From the NCBI RefSeq assembly GCF_052324685.1, contig NC_135214.1:480001-544000 (forward strand): a stretch of DNA of 64,000 bases, read 5' to 3'. Position numbers and translations under genes: made by a program. Below the pieces are notes generated by a model, which was not told where the DNA came from, made no database searches, and saw only the letters and a list, made by a program, of their open reading frames with translations. The stretch comes from Brachyhypopomus gauderio (lineage: Eukaryota > Chordata > Actinopteri > Gymnotiformes > Hypopomidae). Each line of letters begins with the position of its first letter. Position 1 is the first letter of the stretch. Shown here in pieces: positions 1 through 12,318 of this stretch.

Positions 1-764
1 CCCTGAAGATATCCTTTCTTAGGGAGAAGACCCATGCCACATGTTGATATGGTCAAAAGGGGGTTAAACCCTAGAAAAGTGTGTGTCCTTCATCTCTGTG
101 TAACCCTTAACTGCCCAGTTAACGATGATGCAGTAACGCCGCATGACAAAGTTTTAAAGCAACTGCAAAAGCGATTTAGACGTCGAATAATCAGTTGAAC
201 TTACGGTGCGCGATTCGCCTCGGCGGTCGAATAATCGCACGTACGTTCATAAAGTACGAGGTGACGAAGAGGTTGGTCCGTGTAGCGAGGAAGAGCACTT
301 ACATCACCCGGTACCTCCCTGCGTGGTCCTCCGAGCGCAGCAGTCTCAGCCCTGGGTCCAAAACACAGGCTCGTCCACGCACACCAGCGGGACGGGTCCG
401 GTGCTCAGGTCCGGTGTGATGTCAGCGGGACACGAACAGCAACGAGACGTGAAGCAAAAATCACCAGCCGCTCTGTGGACCTGCCGACGTGATGTGAACA
501 GTGTTGCAACAGAGATGATGTGGTATCACTCGGCACCAGTGTCAACGTTGTGCTATGGATGAGTAGGACTGACATATTTACTGACGGGTACCTAATCGAT
601 TACTGAAAAAATTATTGCATATTTAATAGTCTAGAAGTGTAACGGACACCCGGCGCAGTATTAAAAATGGTGTCGCCACGTTACGTTATAGGGATGTGTG
701 TTACAACTACACCCTACAAATATAGAAAGCATGTGGCATTATTTCGTTGTTCGTTTACACCACA

Positions 765-797
765 CCACCACACACACACACACACACACACACACAA
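765..797. repeat. (CA)n microsatellite
   Basis: A run of CA dinucleotides of about 33 bp in the uggt2 upstream flank. Confidence 0.9.
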
Positions 798-1793
798 GTA
801 TGTAGTATATGAACTATAAACGAAATTAATATCGCAATAGTCAAGTGTGTTAACCGTAAACTGCATCGGTTCGAGTCCTCCATTGCGTTATTTACTCTCT
901 GCTTGATCTGCGGAGGTTCCGTTTGCCGAGCAGTAAGAAAACTATTCCCGACTGATAAGATTTATGCTCCCATTCACAAAGTCCACGACACCAGGACATG
1001 GCACCGAGCTTCAGCCAAACTGCAAATACCACGTCCATGAACACGGGTGGTTTGTATCTATTTGTTTATTGGGATTCCCAAATGTAATAGATGACTGCAA
1101 ACATTTGCTTATTAGACCCCCAATAGGGCCAAATCACGCTGAGCAGAAACAGCCTGACGTGCAGGAGTGTCCAGTGTCAGTATGAAGACCACAATCTGAA
1201 TGGAAAAGAGTGAGACAGGGTGAAGACATAACACTTTGCTCGTTTACATGTTGCAGGTCACTTGTCCATGTGGTAGGTAGGAGTTAATTCTCCCAACTAT
1301 ATCCTATCACGACCTTGGAGTACAGACTGGAACGAACCTCACAGCACAAAGATGAATTTCAGAATCCTGAAATACAAATGTCAGTGTGTAAAAGGACTGA
1401 TGGAGTGTGGAGAATCACTGCTGCATATGACACTCAGTAATATTATAGTACTGAAAAAGGGCTGAGTCTCCACATATATTGTCTGATCATCTGATTCTTA
1501 CTCCAATTCATGCTGACCTGCCAAATGAACCCCCCCCCCCACCACCAGTATTTGATTCACTAAATACCAGAATAAAACTCAAGATATAGAATCTCAGCTT
1601 CAAGTGACTTTCTCCTCTTATGATAATGATACTCCAATAACTCCATGATGCACTCTGACAGGTCAGCTTGACAGCTTGTTCTAAAAATGCTAATTTTGTT
1701 AAAGTTTTTCTAAAGTTGCTAACGGCAAGTTTTAATTGATTCTTCTCACCAGATCACCTGGAATATCAGTTTAGTACACTAGCCTTCTCCAGA

Positions 1794-2679
1794 CCCAGCA
1801 GGCATTTCAACGTTGAATCGACGTTGAATCGACGTCGAATTTGATGGTTGAATCAACGTTGGATTATGTGTCGATTTTGAAAGGTGATTCAACGTTGATA
1901 AGCCAACGTCGTTTCAACGTCATACATTCAACCTTGAATAAACCATAAAATTCACGTTCATGATGTTCAAAATTGCATGGGAGAGAGGAAAAAAACAACT
2001 GTAGGCCTATGCCACAATGAAAAAAGAACAATTTTATTTATTTTTTTATTCTCTCTGTAAAATTAATCTCGGAGAACCACCACACAACCTCAGTCACGGC
2101 GTCTGGGAATCGAACCCACGACCCTCCGGTCTCAAGACCAGTTCTCTAACCGCCAGGCCACGACTGCCCTGCCCTAAACCTGTTGATTTGTCATTGCGAA
2201 GTTTTGTTTCTGCCTCAAAACATTTCAAACTGTTTCATTGCTTGATGTTGTCTTCCTGGTTAATACCTGCCTGTTTTTGACGACGTTTTTGGACGAATTA
2301 ATAAATAAATAAAAATTATATTATTATTATTATTATTATTACTACTACTACTACTAAGAATAATTAATACCTCTTTCATAACCCTCAGCCAATGCCAAAG
2401 AGATGTTTGTACTTTTTTTATTGTATGTGTTTTTTGAACTTGAAATGGTAATACAAAGGCAGGTTGAAGATATTACGTTGATTCACCGTTAATAGTTCAA
2501 CGTTTGCGCAACCATTTAATATTCAACGTTGATTCACCGTTAATAGTTCAACGTTTGCGCAACCATTTAACATTAAACGTTGATTCAACGTTGTTTCAAC
2601 GTTGAAACAACAACGGACAGTATTTCAACTATATTTCAACCACATTTCAACGTTGAAGGTCGGTCGTGTGCCAGCTGGG
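1794..2679. mobile_element. Non-autonomous DNA transposon rich in AACGTTGA palindromes
   Basis: The outer ends are near-inverted: the left end reads CCCAGCAGGCATTTCAACGTTG and the reverse complement of the right end begins CCCAGCTGGCAC. Both flanks are packed with variants of TTCAACGTTGAA/GATTCAACGTTG (about 1807-1930 and 2470-2660). A 60-bp block around 2475-2535 is directly repeated at 2522-2580. No transposase frame is visible. A SINE-like tRNA segment lies inside (about 2092-2166). The superfamily and target-site duplication were not resolved. Confidence 0.55.
2010..2170 (-). mobile_element. tRNA-derived SINE fragment
   Basis: The reverse complement of 2092-2166 has a tRNA-like body with an A-box-like TGGCCTGGCGGTTAGAG and a B box GGTTCGATTCC. 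The same head occurs at 21962-22037 attached to a full SINE tail, so this is a SINE head rather than a functional tRNA gene. It has no CCA-proximal stem partner. It sits inside the AACGTTGA-rich transposon, so it inserted later. Confidence 0.6.
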
Positions 2680-3317
2680 GAGACACGTCCACACATTACC
2701 TCCAAAGGCTCCGGGAATATATTATTTACCAAATAACACTGGTGACCAATCTATATCTAAAATTTCGTTTATACTTGTTTCCAAACACCTTTTCTGGTTG
2801 CCACAGTACGTGCAGACGTCATCCGAGAAGTACTGTACGGGGAGTTTTTAATGCCCGGAACCATCCCATAATAAGTCCTTTAAGATCAGTTAATTCACAG
2901 AGCAACTGTAGGTTTATGCAGGAAAACATGAAATCTTTCACAAAACACGACTGAATGTCATACAGCGTTTCTTGCTACAGCAAACGCATGACACGCACTG
3001 CAGACGAGACGCTGGGCTCGCGGTGGGCGCGCGCTGGGCTGTGGGCACGCGCTGGGCTCGCGGTGGGCGCGCGCTGGGCTCGCGCTTTACCCACTACTGG
3101 ACTCAAGGGTTAGTTGTCCTCGAAGGTGCCTGAAAATCACGCTCGAGCAATCGAGACCAAAATCAAATTTTAGGTAGGATGCTTTAGTCGGAAAGAATAA
3201 ATCTAAACCTCGGATGACTGTAAATCGCACATAGCTCGACTGGGTTTATCACGCAGCTTGTAGTCGTGTCAGTTTTTTTTATTCCGCTGACTAGGAATTA
3301 AAGTTTTAGGACCCTCA

Positions 3318-3341
3318 ATGGCGGCGTCCAGTCGAGCCGGG
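3318..3341 (+). other. uggt2: Probable first coding exon of uggt2 (8 codons)
   Basis: ATG GCG GCG TCC... (MAASSRAG) runs into a good donor, GGG|GTAAGA. It joins in frame to the acceptor CCCCCTTAG|GTAATGAAG at 3950, giving a short N-region before the hydrophobic [10 protein letters not shown] signal core. The pyrimidine-rich acceptor immediately before the ATG at 3953 is what suggests that this ATG is internal to exon 2. Human UGGT proteins also carry a short non-hydrophobic stretch ahead of the signal core. Confidence 0.6.
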
Positions 3342-6300
3342 GTAAGATAGCGGCTCGCGCGTTGGGCTGTTACATTATTACAAATGTTACATTATTACAA
3401 ACGTTACATTAATCACTGCTGTTACATTATTACGGTTGTTACATTATTACGGATATTGGGATGTTGAGTTTTTATTGTGCGATAATGTTACAGTTGATAG
3501 TGGTGCAGACCATGTATGTAAACACTCTGTAACCGCTTTGATAACAGCAGTTTCATTGCAGTCATCGGATGTTAATGAAATATACATGGTTTCCTCTTAT
3601 CTTTCTTTTGCTTAATTTCCCAGAAACAAACAAAAGAATAAAAGGATAAAAATATGTCGTTAGTCAGATAGTTCAGGAAGAACATTATTGAGACAGTTTG
3701 TGCTTGTAACGCTGTATTGTCTCTGACCGAACAACGTGGCACAACCTTGTTTACATCATTGTTTACAACCTTGTTTACATCATTTGGTGTTCACGTATTC
3801 TTTTCTTTGGATGACGCACTAAAATATCAAAACCCCTCATTAAATATGTTTTAGTAGTTATGGAGTCAAACCATTTCGCTATTACACTGGTTTTATCCCA
3901 ATGTCCAGGCAGTCACGTGTCCCAATAGCATTTTCATGTGCCCCCTTAGGTAATGAAGACTGTGTGTGTGTTGCTCGCCCTGGCACACCTGCACTGTGTG
4001 GGCTCTTCGTCCAAAGGAGTTACTGCCAGTTTGAAGGCAAAATGGCCAGTGTCTCCACTCCTGCTGGAGACCAGGTATCCCTCAGTGTCCTGTGGTTCCA
4101 GCCCACGAGCTTGGACTGTTTCAATAAAGCACGGTGTCCTGTTAGGAATCAGTGCTTAACTGATGTACACACAACATGCATAATCAGTGATTTTTAAGTC
4201 CTGTTTTTGCAGTTCAGACACTTGCATGTTCTTATACAAGCATATTGTTTTAATCCTTTGTCTTATATCTTCAGTGAATTCATTGGTGAAGGTAGTGAGG
4301 AAAAGTTTTGGCAGTTTGTTGACACGGTGAAGGAGTTAACAGTGTACAAACATGGAGGTGAGCTCTACCATTCTGGTTGTACAACTTAGTCAGTTCAGTT
4401 GCATGATCGCCTAATTATGTCTAGATGATGAATTATTATTGGTCCTAATTGTTTGGGGATTTTCTATGCCTTTGTTTACGATGCAACCAATCGGGCAATG
4501 ATGGGGTTAGAAAATTTAATAATTGGAAATTGGATTGCAGACAATAGATTTATAAATGTCTAAGATTTGTGATTGTAAATATTAAAAAATGGCTTAAACT
4601 TATCCTCACATTGCAAGCTGCAGACCTCAAATTATAGCCACAAATCTTGAGTGTCAGGACTTTTCTGTTCTATTTTTAACCAGCATTGCTATTGATTGGT
4701 TAGTCGGTCAGTTGATTGACTGGCCAGTGGAGCGAATGGGAGTCTCAGACAATAGAATATATGAATCCATCTACTTTGATTTGCCCTCTGCCCCCCAGAA
4801 TCTGTGCGATCGTATTATAACCTCATCATTAAAAAGGCCGGTCAATTCCTGACTGATCTTCAGGTCAGTCTGCTCAAGTTCGCCCTGTCCCTCAGAGCCT
4901 ACTCACCTGCAGTGCAGGCCTTCCAACAGGTGAGACGTCAGACGCAGACAGCCACGCTCCACATCCAGACCCGGCAGCACATGCTCACTTAACCTGCCTG
5001 AAAGTGACTCACTTAAACTGATTGTTTGACGGCTGTCTGTGAAAGAACAACAAACACTGAAACTAGAAGTTAACACAGTTCCTAATAATGACCGAAGGCC
5101 AGTTGGCATGTTAAGTGGGCCCAGGTAGCTGTCCTCCATTGCTTAGTTAGCGACATTAGCTTGCTGCGTGCAGGTGGCCAGAGATGAGCCCGCACCAGGG
5201 GAGTGCTCCGCGTTCGTGGCCGTGCACGGCCTGCACGCCTGCAGCACCAAAGACATGAAGAAGCTGCTGAAGACGGCAGCTGGCAGGTAAACACTGCTGC
5301 CCCCACACCGTTTACACCAGCAAGACGCTCGTCTTTGTGCGCCTTTTTATTATTAGCATCATTGGACTTTTGATTTTTGGCGGCCCCGAATATTGCCGTA
5401 AGCCTCTTAAATCGGGAATTATGTTGGTTCGTGCTCTGCTGGTCCGCCTGCTTGCCGTGTCTTACAGTATCACTCCAGTGAACAGCAGTGATCAGCAGGC
5501 TGGAAAATTCATGTGTTCATTAATGGCAGATTTTGTGAGGCTATGCGTGCGGAATGGATTTTGGGTTCTGCTGTGTGTTGCGAAACAGCCGATTAGAGAA
5601 GCCAGTTACCTCAGTGGCATAAATGAAGAATTGTGTCATCTGGTATTAAACTATAGAGTGTGAATTAACCACAAAAATGGGCCAAGCGGCTGTAAGCTGT
5701 TCAGACATTTTTAACAAAAGCAGATTATGGGGTTCTTTTGTCACGCTACAGTAACCGCTTGGTTTTTACAGACCAAGGCCCTACTTGTATAAGAACGATC
5801 ACAGGTTCCCAAGTGTCAATGGCACAGATCTCCCCATCGCCATTCTCTACGCTGAGATAGGCACCAAAGCGTTCAGCACGTTCCACAAGGTTCTGTCCGA
5901 GAGGGCCGGAGAAGGCAAGCTGATCTACGTGCTACGTCACTTCGTCGCTGTGGGTGGAGTTTTGTTTTTATTTCAGTAAGAGGACTATAAGAACGCACTT
6001 GATTTGAGAACGTTTTCATTCTTTCGCTTTGTCTTTCAGGAGCCGAGGAAAGAGCGCATGTTGCTGTCTGGTTATGGGGTGGAACTCGCTATTAAAAGCA
6101 CTGAATACAAAGCTGTGGATGACACACTCGTTAAAGGTATATTTTGTGGCATCCAGTTGCCAAGATGCACATCTGTCATCTTATGATCGTCATACTTGTC
6201 TAGGTTATTTGACAAAATGTTCTTATTTAGACTCAAAATCAGCAACAGCCAATGAGGAGGAGGAAGCAGATGAGGTCCAGGGGTTTTTGTTTGGGAAATT

Positions 6301-6494
6301 AAAGTAAGTTAAATGCTCTAATATGTGCAGCACATTAAGTAACTGCTACCATTACATATTTTGTTCTGAGATCATATATATACACGGACGTAATTTTGGG
6401 GGGGGGACGGGGGGGACATATCCCCCCCCACTTTTTCAAAAGCCGGTTTTGGTCCCCCCCAGTTTTTACGGTTAAAAACAACAAACAACAATAA

Positions 6495-6569
<75 letters not shown>

Positions 6570-6609
6570 TATATATATATATATATATATAGATATATAT
6601 ATATATATA

Positions 6610-6665
<56 letters not shown>

Positions 6666-9600
6666 TATAGATATATATATATATATATATAGATTATAGA
6701 TTATTGTTGTTTAGATTATAATGAATGCAGATGAAAACAAATAATGATTTACTGTCCACTGTGTGTAGGGAGTCTCACCCGGAGCTGCAGGAACAGTTAG
6801 GGGACCTGAAGAAACATCTTCTGGAGAGCTCCAACGACATGGCCCCTCTCAAAGTGTGGGAGCTTCAAGGTAGTCGGGTGGCTTTTATTAACGCCTCTCT
6901 ATAAAACGCACACTTGTGAGCTATCGGGGAGGAAGGAGGGCTCAAGGTGTCTCACACAAGCAGGAGAGAATGTTGAGTACAGGCCCAAGAACATGTCTGT
7001 GTGAGGATGAACTGGGAGTGTGTGAGGATGAACTGGGAGTGTGTGAGGATAAACTGGGAGTGTGTGAGGATAAACTGGGAGTGGTGTGAGGATGAACTGG
7101 GAGTGGGTGAGGATAAACTGGGAGTGTGTGAGGATAAACTGGGAGTGGTGTGAGGATGAACTGGGAGTGGTGTGAGGATGAACTGGGAGTGGGTGAGGAT
7201 GAACTGGGAGTGTGTGAGGATGAACTAGGAGTGTGTGAGGATGAACTGGGAGTGTGTGAGGATAAACTGGGAGTGTGTGAGGATGAACTGGGAGTGTGAG
7301 GATGAACTGGGAGTGGGTGAGGATGAACTGGGAGTGGGTGAGGATGAACTGGGAGTGTGTGAGGATGAACTGGGAGTGTGTGAGGATAAACTGGGAGTGT
7401 GTGAGGATGAACTGGGAGTGTGTGAGGATGAACTTGGAGTGGTGTGAGGATAAACTGGGAGTGTGTGAGGATAAACTGGGAGTGGTGTGAGGATGAACTG
7501 GGAGTGGTGTGAGGATGAACTGGGAGTGGTGTGAGGATGAACTGGGAGTGGGTGAGGGTAAACTGGGAGTGTGAGGATGAACTGGGAGTGTGTGAGGATG
7601 AACTGGGAGTGTGTGAGGATGAACTTGGAGTGTGTGAGGATAAACTGGGAGTGGTGTGAGGATAAACTGGGAGTGGTGTGAGGATGAACTGGGAGTGGTG
7701 TGAGGATGAACTGGGAGTGGTGTGAGGATGAACTGGGAGTGTGTGAGGATAAACTGGGAGTGGTGTGAGGATAAACTGGGAGTGGTGTGAGGATGAACTG
7801 GGAGTGGTGTGAGGATGAACTGGGAGTGGTGTGAGGATGAACTGGGAGTGGGTGAGGATGAACTGGGAGTGGGTGAGGGTAAACTGGGAGTGTGAGGATG
7901 AACTGGGAGTGTGTGAGGATGAACTGGGAGTGTGTGAGGGTAAAGTGGGAGTGTGAGGATGAACTGGGAGTGTGTGAGGATGAACTGGGAGTGTGTGAGG
8001 ATGAACTGGGAGTGTGTGAGGATGAACTGGGAGTGGTGTACGGATGAACTGGGAGTGTGTGAGGATGAACTGGGAGTGGGTGAGGATGAACTGGGAGTGG
8101 GTGAGGGTAAACTGGGAGTGTGAGGATGAACTGGGAGTGTGTGAGGATGAACTGGGAGTGTGAGGATGAACTGGGAGTGTGTGAGGATGAACTGGGAGTG
8201 TGTGAGGATGAACTGGGAGTGAGGATGAACTGGGAGTGTGTGAGGATGAACTGGGAGTGTGTGAGGATGAACTGGGAGTGTGTGAGGATAAACTGGGAGT
8301 GGTGTGAGGATGAACTGGGAGTGTGTGAGGATAAACTGGGAGTGTGTGAGGATAAACTGGGAGTGTGTGAGGATGAACTGGGAGTGTGTGAGGATGAACT
8401 GGGAGTGTGTGAGGATAAACTGGGAGTGGTGTGAGGATGAACTGGGAGTGGGTGAGGATGAACTGGGAGTGGGTGAGGATAAACTGGGAGTGGTGTGAGG
8501 ATGAACTGGGAGTGGGTGAGGATCAACTGGGAGTGTGTGAGGATGAACTGGGAGTGGGTGAGGATGAACTGGGAGTGGGTGAGGATGAACTGGGAATGTG
8601 TGAGGATGAACTGGGAGTGGTGTGAGGATGAACTGGGAGTGGGTGAGGATGAACTGGGAGTGGGTGAGGATGAACTGGGAGTGGTGTGAGGATGAACTGG
8701 GAGTGGGTGAGGATAAACTGGGAGTGGTGTGAGGATGAACTGGGAGTGGGTGAGGATGAACTGGGAGTGGGTGAGGATAAACTGGGAGTGTGTGAGGATA
8801 AACTGGGAGTGTGAGGATGAACTGGGAGTGTGTGAGGATGAACTGGGAGTGTGTGAGGATGAACTGGGAGTGGTGTGAGGATGAACTGGGAGTGGTGTGA
8901 GGATGAACTGGGAGTGGGTAAGGATAAACTGGGAGTGGTGTGAGGATGAACTGGGAGTGGTGTGAGGATGAACTGGGAGTGTGTGAGGATGAACTGGGAG
9001 TGGTGTGAGGATGAACTGGGAGTGGTGTGAGGATGAACTGGGAGTGTGTGAGGATGAACTGGGAGTGGTGTGAGGATGAACTGGGAGTGATGTGTTTTCT
9101 GCCCAAGTTTGGTGCAGTAATTCATCCTGATGGCTGTATGTCGTGCGCTAAGCAGATGCTAAAGGTCCGTGCTGAGTGTTTGTGGTTGTGTATGTTCTGT
9201 TGTAAACAGTCCCTGGTTTTGCTACTCAAAATATGCTCATAATGTATGTTGTACACACATGTTCTACAAGAGATGTTATTTCATTATGTGAAATCCTCAG
9301 CATATGCACCTCTTAAACATGTTAATATGTTCATTCTCACCCCCTCAGTTCCATTGTTATATTTAAGTGTGAATATCGGAAAATCCATCACTAATTATCA
9401 CATTATGCAAATATTGAGTTTAATCATGCAGTTGATTTGCTGATTTTTAAAGAGCACTATGTTTTATGTTCTTAATGCATGTGATACTGTGTAGAAAACT
9501 GCATTATATTAACTATGTTTCCTAACTGTGTTGTTTTCCTAACTGTGTTCTATTTTCAATGTATCCACAGACCTGAGTTTTCAGGCAGCGGCTCGGATCA

Positions 9601-12275
9601 TTTCTGTACCAAAGTTTGATTCCCTCAAAGTAATGGAAGACCTCAGCCAGAACTTCCCCAGCAAGGCGAGGTAAAACTCTCCCGGAAGACTGAACTCTCC
9701 TGCTTTTGTTCAGTTATTACATTGAATTCACACTAAACCTATCGAAAGCATTATAGTGTTTTAAAAAAAATAATTTTGAAGAAATCTTGAAGCCTTTCTG
9801 CTACCATGTTGGATTTTTGAAAGCAGTGGCTTCGGGACTTTTGTAACGACCGTGATTTCGTCCTGCTGGGGGTCCAGGCAGCTTTATGTGGTGTGGGGGG
9901 GAAACTGCTGAGTCAGAGTTGCTGTTTGAGTTTACAGTGAGTCAGCTCAGCAGATATAGCGCGTTAAGGTGCACAGATTTGGGAGATTAAAATGGCTTTT
10001 TATGAGCGGCCGGGGACATTGGAAAACGCTGAGAATGGCTGTGCATGTTTTACTGTCCCCACAGATCCCTGACGAGAGTGGCTGTAAACCAGGAAATGAG
10101 GAAGGAGATTGAGGAGAACCAAAAGGTGGAGTTCTAAACAGCACTGATGATGAACCTTGGAGAGATGTTCATACGCTGTTATGAGTCTCCAGGCCACATT
10201 TTTGCTCAGTTTTAGACAGGGCTAGCTATAACATAAACCTAATTTATATTCCCCCATTCCCTGAGGTGTGAGCTAAATAAGCTGTTGAAACATCCTTGAA
10301 GTGTTTCTTGAAATATGCAGCACCTTGGATACCTGAGGCCACTCAGATTTCCAAGGTGTCGTGCATAAATGTTTAACTTGTTGAACTAGAGGACAGGGTT
10401 AGCCATGACCTGGAGATGTTTCTGCGTGTGCTGTCCCATTACCACGGTCCTTTCTGTTGCCTAGAGACTGAGTGAGACTATGGGAATCCACCCTGGAGAT
10501 TCCAGCCTCTTCATTAACGGAATGAACATTGACCTGGACGTTCACAACCCCTTCAGGTAGGACGTCTGGAAGGCCACAGAGTCCTGCGCCGATCCTTGGC
10601 GTTCAGCAGTTACGTGTCTATACAATATCCCTCTCTGCTTCTCTGTCTTTCCTTTGGAAAGTATCCTAGACATAATCCGAGGAGAAGCCAAGCTGCTGGA
10701 GGGCCTGCATAATCTGGGAGTCAAAGGGCCCGACGTGAGCAAGTTCCTGCAGCTTCCCATGACTTCGGTGGAGGACCGCTACGCGCTGGACATCAGACAT
10801 GCCTCCATAACGGTCAGCGTCGAGATCCGACCAGGTTTGAGCATCTGGTGCAGTAATCTGACACATTTTTAGGGGAGTCTTCTGAATCTGGATGCAAAGT
10901 GTATTCCCATGGGCTGTCCTTCAAATGTGTCATGAATCAGTTGAACGAACCTTGCATTTTAATTATGTGTGTTTACCTAATTGATTAACAATGCTCCCCC
11001 AAAAAATGAGAATGTGTTTAACCTTTTAAGATCAATGTTGGTCTTTCTCCTCTCAAATCCAGTGGATAAATGATATTGAGATGGACTCCACGTATCGTAG
11101 TTGGCCCTCTGGCCTGCAGGAGCTCCTCAGAGCCACGTTCCCCGGTGTCATTCGACAGATCAGACGCAACTTCTTCAATCTGGCGAGTGAAACCTTGTAG
11201 CGTTATTTATTCTAGCCACACACCTTCCTCCTGGATGTCACCGAACCATGATATTGCACGATTTCAGGAACTTCTGACTTACCGCTTTCCTGTCTCCTGT
11301 CATTTAGCAGAAAATGTAGTTAGTAATAGACACTAACAACATTCTGATGTTTGCTTTTCCAGGTTCTGTTTCTTGATCCAGCTCGGGAAGAGAGCGCTGA
11401 GCTGGTCAAACTAGCCGAGCTTTTTTACAAACACAAGATTCCTCTCAGGTGAGCCTTCAGTTGTAGAATAATAACCCACCAGTCTAATTATTCTGTTATT
11501 ATCTGAACATATTATGCTATCTCTTCCCCTTTAGGCAACCTGCCCCCCCTTAGGAAATGCATGTCTGTAATTACCAGTCACTCTTATTGTATGTTAAAAT
11601 GTTGCCACTAACAGGTTCATATTTTTAACTTAATTAGTTCTATTGCTGTTTTATGGTTGTAGTTTGCAATGAGGTTCTAAATATGTAAATGTACGTCTTT
11701 TATTGATGGTCTTCATTGTTGTCTTTCTTCTTTTAGGATTGGTTTTGTGTTTGTAGTCAATACAGATGAAAAAGTGGATGGCTATGGAGATGCCGGTGTT
11801 GCTTTCTTTAGAGTGCTAAATTACATAACCGAAGAGTATGACATAACACAGGCTTTCTTATCCATGGTATCTGTAAGTAGCCCACGCGTTATCTTCTTCT
11901 GCTTTGACACATGGTGAAAATGCCCTTTTTGCAAGAATTATCTTTTTGCTTTAAATCTAATATTAGAATGTAGTTCACTTTAATGTGTATAGAGAGATTC
12001 ATTTGTGGTCCCCAAGGACCTGCTGTCCTAGACATCTGAATAAAAGCAAAAAGAGGATGTTTGAGACCTCAGATAAGCAGGACTGATATTAATAGTGTTG
12101 TCGTCTGTAATGGATCATCTAAATGATCTTCACACAGATGTATAACAAAGTCGATGTTGGCGACTCCTTGTCAGTTGACACAGTAACTACGTTTCTCAAG
12201 AAGAAATTTCCAAAAGCGAATGCTGCCAAAATCCTTGGCGTGGACTCCAGCCACGATGACAAAAGAAAGGTTTGA

Positions 12276-12318
<43 letters not shown>

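Larger units (their letters stand above)
1..3317. other. Upstream flank of uggt2, no gene recognised
   Basis: I see no credible exon here. Short open frames near 195-562, 964-1185 and 2580-2954 show no recognisable motif. The stretch holds a (CA)n tract (about 765-797), a palindrome-rich transposon (1794-2679) with a tRNA-like SINE piece inside it, and a GC-richer segment at 2990-3085 with repeated GCGCTGGGCTCGCGGTGGGC. The last few hundred bases before 3318 probably contain the uggt2 promoter, but no TATA box or CCAAT box stood out. Confidence 0.6.

Noticed and set aside
2092..2166. Possible tRNA gene (A and B boxes)
   Set aside because: The same head carries a SINE body at 21705-22038, and the acceptor stem does not pair. 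It is a SINE fragment.
6899..9125. Minus-strand ORFs of 735, 433 and 200 codons
   Set aside because: They are translations of the 19-22 bp minisatellite in a uggt2 intron. The flanking non-repeat residues show no homology or splice logic.
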